In this document: positions 1-6,779 of the stretch, in pieces
Layout of the letters: each line of letters opens with the position of its first letter
Numbering within the stretch: the stretch's first letter is position 1
Virus record (IMG/VR): IMGVR_UViG_3300028008_000036
Coordinates: 1 to 39,858 of that record
Reading direction: 5' to 3' (one strand)
DNA length: 39,858 nucleotides
Source: a virus
The notes under the pieces: model-generated
What the model was told of the DNA's origin: nothing
The model's input: only the letters and a program-made list of their open reading frames with translations
The model's database searches: none
Made by a program: the position numbers and the translations under genes

Positions 1-431
1 ATATGGTATGGATCTTCTGAGTCTGGTGTTTGTGGTGTTGCTATTTGCAGCACACCACCCTCGTAATCATCATTTAAAACCAATGAAAACGAGAGTTTTC
101 TGACAGAAAATCTGTTAGCAACCTTCTTGTTATCAACATGCCATTTATAGTAATCATTTACATTATAGTGTGCATATTGAAACTGACCATTATCATATTG
201 ACGAAGGTCGTAATTATACATCTGTAAATTAACATCCATTACATTGTCAAGACAAAGTTTTCCAATATAATGAGATGAATCAATAAACTTAACTTTAGTA
301 GATCTCCAATTAGAAGACTTATTAAAGGTAGATGCTTTCTTCCACTCTCCTATACTATCCAACTCAGCAATCATTTCATTTAATGTTAGATCATCAATTC
401 TAAGTTGACGTACAGAAAAAGTGTCTATCAT
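1..431 (-). CDS. 2OG-Fe(II) dioxygenase, C-terminus cut by window edge
   Basis: Partial gene: the ATG is at 431 and the frame stays open through base 1, giving 143 residues. It resembles the prolyl-4-hydroxylase-like 2-oxoglutarate/Fe(II) oxygenases. The first two metal ligands are visible as W-H98-V-D100, followed about 20 residues later by the typical strand LSFSLVLNDDYEGG. The distal His and the 2OG-binding Arg/Lys should lie beyond the window. Such enzymes couple 2OG decarboxylation to hydroxylation of a protein side chain or small molecule; the substrate cannot be told here. It starts 6 nt after the stop of the next oxygenase gene, so the two are probably co-transcribed. Confidence 0.85.
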   Translation of the reverse strand, partial: MIDTFSVRQLRIDDLTLNEMIAELDSIGEWKKASTFNKSSNWRSTKVKFIDSSHYIGKLCLDNVMDVNLQMYNYDLRQYDNGQFQYAHYNVNDYYKWHVDNKKVANRFSVRKLSFSLVLNDDYEGGVLQIATPQTPDSEDPYH

Positions 432-437
432 TGTTAC

Positions 438-938
438 TTACGCATAATTAGATGACCAAGTGATCCTAGGATCTACATTAGTTCCTCGAAGAACACCATG
501 CTCCAATCCACCTACAAAGAAAATAGCGGTCCTCTCTTTATGAAATGAGCATTCGTCTGGATCTAATGTAAATTGTAGTTTTGATGATCCTTTTGGTAGT
601 TTATTAAAGTAAACTAGACTGAATATCGCACCACCGTGAGTATGTGGTTCTTGATATTGTGTGTTATCATACACATTATACCATATTTCAGTTGCTTTAC
701 ACGTATGTTTGATATGCTCAAGCAGTTTGTTTACAGTAGACTCACACCTATCAGAAAATGTACGAACAATTTGCGGATACTCAATATTATTCAAATAGTA
801 TGAATTTAATGGACTATCTCCAGCAGATTGCCACTCAAATTTACCCCGACCTTCATATTTCTTAGAATAAGTAAGAGCAACCTCTGCTAATTGATCATTC
901 TCTTCTTCAGACAAGAATTCTTCTACTATACTAATCAT
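438..938 (-). CDS. 2OG-Fe(II) oxygenase-like protein (HxH variant)
   Basis: 166 residues from the ATG at 938, whose A is shared with the TGA of the upstream gene (TGATG junction). An in-frame TTG just upstream is less likely to be used. The core reads W-Y-N-V-Y...EPH99-T-H101-G-G...FSLVYF, then F-F-V-G-G-L-E-H147-G-V and R158-I-T-W, which fits the double-stranded beta-helix of the phage/bacterial putative 2OG-Fe(II) oxygenase family with a PHxH motif. His99, His101 and His147 are candidate metal ligands and Arg158 the likely 2OG anchor. The usual HxD acidic ligand is not seen. Substrate unknown. Neighbouring genes include another oxygenase immediately downstream. Confidence 0.75.
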   Translation of the reverse strand: MISIVEEFLSEEENDQLAEVALTYSKKYEGRGKFEWQSAGDSPLNSYYLNNIEYPQIVRTFSDRCESTVNKLLEHIKHTCKATEIWYNVYDNTQYQEPHTHGGAIFSLVYFNKLPKGSSKLQFTLDPDECSFHKERTAIFFVGGLEHGVLRGTNVDPRITWSSNYA

Positions 939-1093
939 CAATCTCCAAAGATAGGAATAATGTTAGTCTTAGCGTGTTCTGTTTTGTTGATGTGTTGCTC
1001 CCACATACTAGCATCATCCAAACTATAGAAGATCGCTTCCTGCTTCGCTTGCCCCTTCTTCTTGTTCTTCATCCATACAACTGCATACTTCAT
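938..1093 (-). CDS. small conserved cyanophage-type protein
   Basis: 51 residues from the ATG at 1093 (MKYAVVWMKNKKKG...), ending in IIPIFGD. The longer open frame to 1192 is rejected because its added N-terminus is hydrophobic noise read from the opposite frame of the upstream gene. The protein is short, with Lys-rich residues 9-16 and the phrase EAIFYSLDDASMWEQH, the style of short conserved proteins in T4-like cyanophages. Function unknown. It overlaps the 3' end of the upstream gene by 71 nt in another frame, and its stop overlaps the start of the downstream oxygenase (TGATG). Confidence 0.6.
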   Translation of the reverse strand: MKYAVVWMKNKKKGQAKQEAIFYSLDDASMWEQHINKTEHAKTNIIPIFGD

Positions 1094-1256
1094 TCCAATA
1101 CTCGCGAAAAACACATAAAGTTGACTGATAACGACCATGACGGCATGATGGGTCAGGTCGATCGATGTAACAAATAGTGATATACCTATCACAAATAAAA
1201 TCTACCCACCCTTTTGTGGCATGATACCGAACTTTCATACCACGAGTGAACTTCAT
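1023..1256 (-). CDS. small conserved cyanophage-type protein, out-of-frame overlap with next gene
   Basis: 77 residues from the ATG at 1256. The first 55 residues (MKFTRGMKVRYH, GWVDFICDRYITICYIDRP, VFREYWNEV) look like a conserved, beta-rich small phage protein seen in cyanophages. The last 20 residues are acidic and low-complexity (MDEEQEEGASEAG) and coincide with the overlap with the next gene, so the tail may be unconstrained. The start codon shares its A with the stop of the upstream gene (TAATG). Function unknown. Confidence 0.65.
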   Translation of the reverse strand: MKFTRGMKVRYHATKGWVDFICDRYITICYIDRPDPSCRHGRYQSTLCVFREYWNEVCSCMDEEQEEGASEAGSDLL

Positions 1257-1453
1257 TAATTAACCTCTTCAAATGGTTGGCGATCTTTGTTCTCTGGTTT
1301 AGGAAGACGGAACATCTCTTTCAAGTCATTCAACTGATTCAACTGACGTTGAAGACCATCAATTTGTGCTTGTAAAATTTGAAAGTTGTGATCGTTGTTA
1401 TTCTGCAACATCAAAAAGTTGTTGATTGCCGATTTGAATTCTTCTTCGTTCAT
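1256..1453 (-). CDS. small coiled-coil protein
   Basis: 65 residues from the ATG at 1453. Residues 1-50 are strongly helical with heptad-like spacing of Ile/Leu (FKSAINNFLMLQNNN, LQAQIDGLQRQLNQLNDL), suggesting a short coiled coil, followed by a Pro/charged tail. It follows the upstream stop by 1 nt and overlaps the next start by 1 nt, so it is translationally coupled in a small-gene run. No family recognised. Confidence 0.65.
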   Translation of the reverse strand: MNEEEFKSAINNFLMLQNNNDHNFQILQAQIDGLQRQLNQLNDLKEMFRLPKPENKDRQPFEEVN

Positions 1454-1454
1454 T

Positions 1455-1703
1455 TTAGTAGCGGTCAGGAATTTGGTGTTCTAGATTGAGAGCAGTGTTA
1501 CCAGTCATGTAGTCTCTAAGAGACATAGCACGACAGTATGCTTTCTTGTGATATTCTATCACATCATCGATGCCAGATAGCATCTCTTCATACGTTTGTC
1601 GTGCTGATACTTTATCATCGTTGAGATAATCATCGATCGCATTTTGCATACGATCTTTGCGCTGTTTTGTATACTCATGTGCCCAGTTGATTTCAGTTGT
1701 CAT
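1455..1703 (-). CDS. small helical protein of unknown function
   Basis: 82 residues from the ATG at 1703 (MTTEINWAHEYTKQRKDR). A longer frame starting with GTG at 1748 is possible but would read far back into the upstream gene; the ATG at 1703 overlaps that gene by only 11 nt. The predicted character is helical and charged (DRMQNAIDDYLNDDKVSARQTYEEMLSGIDDVIEYHKKAY). No known domain is recognised. Confidence 0.65.
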   Translation of the reverse strand: MTTEINWAHEYTKQRKDRMQNAIDDYLNDDKVSARQTYEEMLSGIDDVIEYHKKAYCRAMSLRDYMTGNTALNLEHQIPDRY

Positions 1704-1890
1704 TAAAGTCTTCGTTGCGACGTTTGTCAAGATACTCAATAATTTCACTGCGCCATTCTAACAATTCATGATAGCATTGCTGATCATGTGCGTCTTGACG
1801 TAGTTGATGATCTGGTTTGAGAACGCTCTCGTAGAAGATATAGAATGCATCTTTACGTTTCTCGTGTTTCGTGGTGCTAGTCCAATCCAT
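1693..1890 (-). CDS. small charged protein of unknown function
   Basis: 65 residues from the ATG at 1890 (MDWTSTTKHEKRKDAF). An in-frame TTG three codons upstream is not preferred. The protein is rich in charged and aromatic residues and probably helical (DHQLRQDAHDQQCYHELLEWRSEIIEYLDKRRNEDF). No family recognised. The first gene after the DUF6445-like oxygenase (35-nt gap), it heads a run of tightly spaced or overlapping small genes. Confidence 0.6.
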   Translation of the reverse strand: MDWTSTTKHEKRKDAFYIFYESVLKPDHQLRQDAHDQQCYHELLEWRSEIIEYLDKRRNEDFNDN

Positions 1891-1925
1891 GTGATACAAG
1901 CGTTATAGGGGACAGTGTAGCATGA

Positions 1926-2675
1926 TTACTCCTCATGGTCAACCAGGTCAAAGAAAAATACCTGGAACAACCTACCTTTTTCATAATTAGATGGATCTCC
2001 AAAATACCTTGAAGCACAATGATAGCGTGACGCATCGAAGATAACACATCGATTGTACCAGTTCGCAATCCGGTCGGTCTCTTCCCACATAGAGGGGTCG
2101 TAATGATCTTCCCTGTCTATCGTATCAGTATTTGATCCTAATTCAGTAACACCAGTTTCGCGGTGTCGGTAAAACGAAGTTCCTGTATCGACAGGAGCAT
2201 CAGGAGTCAAGTATACTATGGCAGCATAACTATTGGGACTATCTGTATGTGCTCTCCAAATACTATCTTCAAAAGTACAAGCAAATGTGCCGTTAGAAAT
2301 TACATCGTGAGAAAATACAATATCAGTATCTCTCACAATCATAGTATTTTCCTTATAATCATATTGAAGATAACTTTGCATATCTCCAGTAATAATTTCA
2401 GTCGATGGAATAAACAACCAACGTTTTGGATCAATTTTACGTCCTACAACACGACTAATCATGTCATAATTCCAAACCATATTGCCAACTGCTGCCTTAC
2501 ATCTCCATCCAGGATATGGTTCCCACTTATTGCCATGTTGGCGCATGGTGTCTAAATCAACTTTCGACTTTCCTTCAGTACCACCATTCTCTAAACACTT
2601 AATGGCATGTTTGCGGATTTGATCAGGATTATCGTACCAATCATCAACCACAAAGGTAGAAATGTATGCTGACAT
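1926..2675 (-). CDS. 2OG-Fe(II) dioxygenase-like, DUF6445-type
   Basis: 249 residues from the ATG at 2675. The C-terminal half carries a complete candidate facial triad: H143-T-D145 in RAHTDSPNSYAAIVYL, then H219 in RYHCASRYFG, and R235 (GRLFQVFFFD) as the probable 2OG-binding residue. GTSFYRHRETG follows the first ligands, as in DUF6445-like phage and marine bacterial oxygenases. The N-terminal half (VVDDWYDNPDQIRKHA, EPYPGWRCK) fits the same family. Likely a hydroxylase of unknown substrate. It is flanked by a 30-nt spacer with stop codons in all frames. Confidence 0.8.
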   Translation of the reverse strand: MSAYISTFVVDDWYDNPDQIRKHAIKCLENGGTEGKSKVDLDTMRQHGNKWEPYPGWRCKAAVGNMVWNYDMISRVVGRKIDPKRWLFIPSTEIITGDMQSYLQYDYKENTMIVRDTDIVFSHDVISNGTFACTFEDSIWRAHTDSPNSYAAIVYLTPDAPVDTGTSFYRHRETGVTELGSNTDTIDREDHYDPSMWEETDRIANWYNRCVIFDASRYHCASRYFGDPSNYEKGRLFQVFFFDLVDHEE

Positions 2676-2705
2676 AATTAAAATTTTATTAGTTAGTTAG
2701 GTTAG

Positions 2706-2957
2706 TTATTCGATTTGATCGACTGATTCGATATCACAAACAGGAACTTCATGTTCGCCGCCAATAATGTACCAATGCATCATCTGTCCATGATACTCTG
2801 GATGAGCAGCATGATCTATAGTATACTCTCGTTCACCACAATACAACAGTTCACTTTCATGAATATTGTTCTCCCTCAACATCGCTTGAAGTTGCATATG
2901 CTGCAATTCTATTTTATCAGGAACTTTCATGTGGTTCGATGGACGCTCCGCTACCAT
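2706..2957 (-). CDS. small protein of unknown function
   Basis: 83 residues from the ATG at 2957; an alternative ATG at 2930 gives 74 residues. Neither has an obvious ribosome-binding site, so the start is uncertain. The protein is hydrophilic with several His residues (ELQHMQLQAMLRENN, HAAHPEYHGQMMHWYIIGGEHEVPVCDIE). No family recognised. It begins 9 nt after the upstream stop and is co-directional with the oxygenases. Confidence 0.55.
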   Translation of the reverse strand: MVAERPSNHMKVPDKIELQHMQLQAMLRENNIHESELLYCGEREYTIDHAAHPEYHGQMMHWYIIGGEHEVPVCDIESVDQIE

Positions 2958-2966
2958 AGCACAGTG

Positions 2967-3830
2967 TCAACCCACTGTCAAGTCTTCAAATTCGTTCAAA
3001 CGACGTTGATGGACATAAAAATCTTTGATGTTTCCATCCACACCAATAACATACTCCAATTCATATGTGGATTGACCGACACAGATTGATCTGATATAGT
3101 CTTTCTGCTCACTGGTGATAAGTTCTAGTCCACCCTCGCGAGAGAGCATGTCAAGAGAAGCATCAACCATATTTGTATTCTTAACAGTTTTATTCAAAAA
3201 CAATTCATTATCATTATCAAATATCTCTGGATAACGAAATACTAATTGATATTTGATATCTGTACTATCTGGTAATATAGAAACTACACCCTTAACCATA
3301 TCATATCGAGTCTTAGTCAAGATATTGAGTTTATTCAAAATCTCACTATTACCTACATTAAGTTCATATGTTTTATCATATACAGAAAGTTGTGTAGCAA
3401 CTCCATTAGGATCATATGAAATTCCCACAATCGATGCTTCATAATGATCTAGATCATTAGTAACACTGTCGATTTCTGTTCTACATTCTCTAATGGTTTC
3501 ATTATCAGTTTCTTTAATAAAAGTATCCCAGATGCTAGGATGACTAATAGTATTGAAACGAATACCATTCTTACAATAAAACGATATGATCTCACTATCT
3601 TTATGCTCTACATACAGATATTTGTCAAAGTAATAGTTTGGATCAGTTGTATGTTTTTGATTGTAATTGAATAGTTTGTTGAGTTTATCAATTACAGCAG
3701 AACTTAGTGCTGGCAAATACTTAGAATCAACCAGTGATGTAAATCTTCTAGGCATCATCTCAATTGTTGAGACATGTTCCTGTGTATTCACATTATATTT
3801 TTCTACAATATCGAAATCTTCGGAAAACAT
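2967..3830 (-). CDS. unknown protein within the oxygenase cluster
   Basis: 287 residues from the ATG at 3830, overlapping the upstream stop by 1 nt (TAATG). No signal peptide, membrane segment or known motif is visible. The first 110 residues look helical and polar; residues 130-200 have alternating hydrophobics suggestive of beta strands (ASIVGISYDPNGVATQLSVYDKTYELNVG). The C-terminus reads STYELEYVIGVDGNIKDFYVHQRRL. It could be a virion or fibre-accessory protein given its place between oxygenase genes downstream of the fibres, but this is only positional inference. Confidence 0.65.
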   Translation of the reverse strand: MFSEDFDIVEKYNVNTQEHVSTIEMMPRRFTSLVDSKYLPALSSAVIDKLNKLFNYNQKHTTDPNYYFDKYLYVEHKDSEIISFYCKNGIRFNTISHPSIWDTFIKETDNETIRECRTEIDSVTNDLDHYEASIVGISYDPNGVATQLSVYDKTYELNVGNSEILNKLNILTKTRYDMVKGVVSILPDSTDIKYQLVFRYPEIFDNDNELFLNKTVKNTNMVDASLDMLSREGGLELITSEQKDYIRSICVGQSTYELEYVIGVDGNIKDFYVHQRRLNEFEDLTVG

Positions 3831-4177
3831 TATTCGTTAGTTGCTATGATTTGACCGCTAGTATTAGCAAGAGAATAAAAAATATAATTCTCTGGCGTAG
3901 ATGTTGATGCTTGACTTTCTGGTAGATTTGACTCCAGAAAGTTTAACATATCAGTAATATCATCAACTTCAGCAAAAACATGTTCTGATTGAGTCAGACA
4001 AGTCCACATATCAAGTGGAAGAATATCTTTATAAAGTTGCATTGATGCATTGATAGCATCAACATCAGAACTATTATTCCATCCTGTTGATCTGAGATAC
4101 AAGACAGCTTTACCTTTCAAGGTAGCATATCGCTCAATAAAATTATCAAGATAAAATGCGTCGTAGGATGTGTTCAT
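3830..4177 (-). CDS. unknown small protein within the oxygenase cluster
   Basis: 115 residues from the ATG at 4177, which overlaps the stop of the upstream oxygenase by 4 nt (ATGA). The longer frame would begin with TTG at 4195 inside that gene and is not preferred. Mostly helical and acidic (FIERYATLKGKAVLYL, NASMQLYKDILPLDMWTCL, VFAEVDDITDMLNFLESNL), without recognised domains. Coupling on both sides suggests that it and the 287-residue protein are translated with the neighbouring oxygenases. Confidence 0.65.
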   Translation of the reverse strand: MNTSYDAFYLDNFIERYATLKGKAVLYLRSTGWNNSSDVDAINASMQLYKDILPLDMWTCLTQSEHVFAEVDDITDMLNFLESNLPESQASTSTPENYIFYSLANTSGQIIATNE

Positions 4178-4689
4178 TTTAGTATTAGTTTCCAAGCAAT
4201 AGTTACTCTCAATCCAGAAAATAATCTAGATGTTCCCTCTGCCATGTGGGGTGTGTTACCGGGGAAAAGAACAGCAGAGTTTGGTATAGGATTTTGATAA
4301 AATAATTCTTCTTTGTCAAGAAGAAATATAGTCTTCCCGCCCCACTCTGGTCTCCAGTTAGAATTTGCATAATATAATAGGGTTCTCCCGTTTGGTTCAT
4401 ACCAATCAACATGGAATTCTCCTTGAGTACCAAATGTATGCCCATTAGCATACACATCATACAAATCATAATCTTGTTGGGTTTTTTCCCTAATGATATT
4501 TAGAAGATAATCAGAAAAGTATGTGTCATCTAAAAGATCCATACGCCAAAATGGTATGCCAAGAGAATTGTTATTCTCATCTACATGTGATCCATGCCCA
4601 TGTCTCCATCGTGGTTCATTTATTTTAGATGTAATTCTTTCTACTACATTAAAAGAAAAAAACCTGTCATATTGTATAATATCATTCAT
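4174..4689 (-). CDS. 2OG-Fe(II) dioxygenase (PKHD/P4H-like)
   Basis: 171 residues from the ATG at 4689. It shows a full ligand set: EF-H93-V-D95-WYEPNGRTLLYY, then W-GGKTIF, FPGNTP-H148-MAEGTS and R161 in LRVTIAWKL as the 2OG anchor. GGKTIF and the FPGN-x-x-H motif are typical of prolyl-4-hydroxylase-like enzymes. Residues 70-90 (YDLYDVYANGHTFGTQG) give the strand before the HxD. Substrate unknown. ATGA overlaps on both ends couple it to another oxygenase upstream and to an unknown gene downstream. Confidence 0.9.
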   Translation of the reverse strand: MNDIIQYDRFFSFNVVERITSKINEPRWRHGHGSHVDENNNSLGIPFWRMDLLDDTYFSDYLLNIIREKTQQDYDLYDVYANGHTFGTQGEFHVDWYEPNGRTLLYYANSNWRPEWGGKTIFLLDKEELFYQNPIPNSAVLFPGNTPHMAEGTSRLFSGLRVTIAWKLILK

Positions 4690-5162
4690 ACTTCAATCCA
4701 ACATACGAATACATCTCTCCTACCACATTTTACCTCATTTACTCTATGAAGTAAATTGCCTGGATATATTACTGCTTTGCCTTTAGATAATTTAATACTA
4801 CGTTCATTCTCTATCACTAACTCACCGCCATCATAATCATCATTAAGAAAACAAGTCATACTATAATCTGATCTCACACCACCACAAGGATTAGCATCAT
4901 AATGATTATCATACATGCCCCCAACATCATACTTGACAAAATATATCTGTGATATTATTGACGCAGTGAATGGCAATTTGTTTGCTATTATATCACGACA
5001 ATACATATTCAAATCTAAATTACCAGGTCCATCAAACACAGTCTGACAGACCTTATTAGCATCTAGATTACTTTTCGTACCATCTTCAAATGTTAAGTAT
5101 TTGAAGTATTGTGTGATATGTGATATCTGCTCATCATTTAGTAAATCAATCTCACATATCAT
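4686..5162 (-). CDS. 2OG-Fe(II) dioxygenase, PKHD type
   Basis: 158 residues from the ATG at 5162. It has a textbook PKHD-type oxygenase core: YFVKYDVGGMYDN-H87-Y-D89, MTCFLNDDYDGGELVIE, KGKAVIYPGNLL-H139-RVNEV, and R149 before VFVCWIEV. The GGEL strand and the YPGNLLHRV distal motif match the PiuC/YbiX-like hydroxylases, although this protein ends at the catalytic domain. Substrate unknown. Its start overlaps the stop of the tail-fibre-chaperone-like gene (ATGA), giving a direct translational link between fibre assembly and the oxygenase genes. Confidence 0.92.
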   Translation of the reverse strand: MICEIDLLNDEQISHITQYFKYLTFEDGTKSNLDANKVCQTVFDGPGNLDLNMYCRDIIANKLPFTASIISQIYFVKYDVGGMYDNHYDANPCGGVRSDYSMTCFLNDDYDGGELVIENERSIKLSKGKAVIYPGNLLHRVNEVKCGRRDVFVCWIEV

Positions 5163-6106
5163 AGTTCATTTTCATCGACAAAGAATCTATCCCAATCTAC
5201 TTCAACATCCTCATTAATCTTCAATTCTTTCATCATATCCAAGATTTTCTGTGTAACTTTCTTAGTAGGAGCAATTCCTCTTTGTGCCAGGTTGAACATG
5301 TTGACCTCTCTATTCTTAAAGAAATCGGTTGATGCTTGAGAGTCATGCTTAACCCATTGATTGGTATCATCAGCATCCATAAACGCAGGAGCATCTGTTA
5401 CACCATCATCCAACTTTCCATCTACATACAGTTTCCTATATTTTGCTGGGTCGATTGGAAATTTAAGATTGTATGTATACTTAAAATATTCCAATCCAGA
5501 GTTATTAAATTCTGCATTTGTTGGAGCAGGTGTAGAGTTGTCTCTAATCCACTTTCTCCACTTAATCCATTCTGCTTTTTCGCCTTCGTAAGTATCTTCA
5601 ATATCAGGAAGAATTCTCCAATCAGACAGAGTTAGCATCTCACGCTTCTGCCTTTTTAGTTTATACATACGCTGCTCATAGAAAGCAACTTCTTTATCAA
5701 CACCAGCAACTAAGGTATCAACTTTAAGGTTTTTAACCTCAACTACAACCGCAAAGAATGTTTTAACTAATTCATATAATTCCTTTGCCTGTTCATTTGT
5801 AGCACCGGTAAAGGAATATGTTTTCAAGTAATTGCTTTCAGTAGCAAAATCATACTTTACTCTTTTCCTTTGGCAGAAATATGTTCCATCATTAAAGTAT
5901 TGAAAGAACTCAAGTAAATCTTTGTCGGTATGCCAAAATTCGTCAACTGATGTGCTTAAGAATTTTTCTTTAATTTCAGCATCCATCTTATATCGCTTAC
6001 CATTATATTCGGTAGGCAGCAAAGTAAATCCTGAGTCAGGACTTCCACCTTCTAGTATGGTATCGTTTGCGAAATCAACTTGAATAAGAGCTATTTTTTG
6101 TTCCAT
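5159..6106 (-). CDS. tail-fibre assembly/chaperone-like protein
   Basis: 315 residues from the ATG at 6106. Residues 152-188 carry the signature of phage tail-assembly chaperones, R-x-x-(M/L)L-x-x-(S/T)DW-x-x-L-P-D...W-x-x-W/YR-x-x-(I/L)RD (here REMLTLSDWRILPD and WRKWIRD). A predicted helical stretch (residues 104-160) precedes it. The family typically helps fold or trimerise tail fibres and sits just after the fibre gene, as here, with one oxygenase gene between. The C-terminal 130 residues (FPIDPAKYRKLYVDGK, FMDADDTNQWVKHD) are not recognised and may determine fibre specificity. Confidence 0.6.
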   Translation of the reverse strand: MEQKIALIQVDFANDTILEGGSPDSGFTLLPTEYNGKRYKMDAEIKEKFLSTSVDEFWHTDKDLLEFFQYFNDGTYFCQRKRVKYDFATESNYLKTYSFTGATNEQAKELYELVKTFFAVVVEVKNLKVDTLVAGVDKEVAFYEQRMYKLKRQKREMLTLSDWRILPDIEDTYEGEKAEWIKWRKWIRDNSTPAPTNAEFNNSGLEYFKYTYNLKFPIDPAKYRKLYVDGKLDDGVTDAPAFMDADDTNQWVKHDSQASTDFFKNREVNMFNLAQRGIAPTKKVTQKILDMMKELKINEDVEVDWDRFFVDENEL

Positions 6107-6112
6107 GGGTCG

Positions 6113-6778
6113 TTAATTACGTTTAATGTACCATCCTGTCAAAATATATTTATCTTCAGTCAAAACAGTATTGCCTTTATGTGTATGTGTATATCCTGCT
6201 GGCCAGATAACTACCGTGCCTGCCGTTGGTTTAATTCTTCTTCTTTGATACAAAAATTCTGTCTCTGCTTCACCATCTGGCATATCATTTAGATATATCA
6301 TCCACACTATTTCTCGCATAGAGTGTGCTTCATCAGAATCTTCATAATGCCAAAGATGATACCCACCACCAGGAGGTGTTTTTTGTATTTTGATGTCAGA
6401 AGAAATTAAACTAGTTTTAGTTAATGATTGATATTGTGAGATGTAGTGTAATACACATGATCTTAGTATTGAATTGATCTTAAGTACCAAATCTCTGTTG
6501 GCATAATTTAATATAAATGCCATATCTTTTCTGTTCATCTCACCGCCATATAAATCTTGCGATTTAATAACACGATCAGCACTATCTACTTGAGATAAAT
6601 CTAAACTTGGATTAATAACACATGCTTGTTCAATGGTATTGTCAATGAACTCACGTAGTTCATCACACACTGGACGGGGCATAAAGTTTGGCCAAACACC
6701 AATAAAATCATCAAATTCAACTTTGGTTATATTAGGGTCAAGCATTAATTCATGCGGTCTATAATCAGGTAATTTCAT
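6113..6778 (-). CDS. 2OG-Fe(II) oxygenase with HxE-type ligand motif
   Basis: 221 residues from the ATG at 6778 (MKLPDYRPHELML); the longer open frame reads into the upstream fibre gene and is rejected. The core has PPGGGYHLW-H144-Y-E146-D, IVWMIYLNDM, ETEFLYQRRRIKPTAGTVVIWPAGYTHTH200, and K210-YILTGWYI as the likely 2OG anchor. The layout matches phage P4H-like oxygenases in which the acidic ligand is Glu (H-x-E) rather than Asp, although Asp147 is next to it. It lies 1 nt after the stop of the 980-residue collar fibre, so it is coupled to fibre translation. Confidence 0.88.
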   Translation of the reverse strand: MKLPDYRPHELMLDPNITKVEFDDFIGVWPNFMPRPVCDELREFIDNTIEQACVINPSLDLSQVDSADRVIKSQDLYGGEMNRKDMAFILNYANRDLVLKINSILRSCVLHYISQYQSLTKTSLISSDIKIQKTPPGGGYHLWHYEDSDEAHSMREIVWMIYLNDMPDGEAETEFLYQRRRIKPTAGTVVIWPAGYTHTHKGNTVLTEDKYILTGWYIKRN

Positions 6779-6779
6779 T

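Noticed and set aside
1094-1192. 33-residue hydrophobic N-terminal extension of the 51-residue gene
   Set aside because: Lies fully inside the conserved frame of the upstream gene, and the homologous-looking part begins at the ATG at 1093.
2953-2980. TTGACA-17-TATGGT match over the start of the 83-residue gene
   Set aside because: The -10 box is only 4 of 6 and the site lies in coding sequence; two nearby TTGACA copies reflect a local repeat. It would start transcription after the ATG at 2957.
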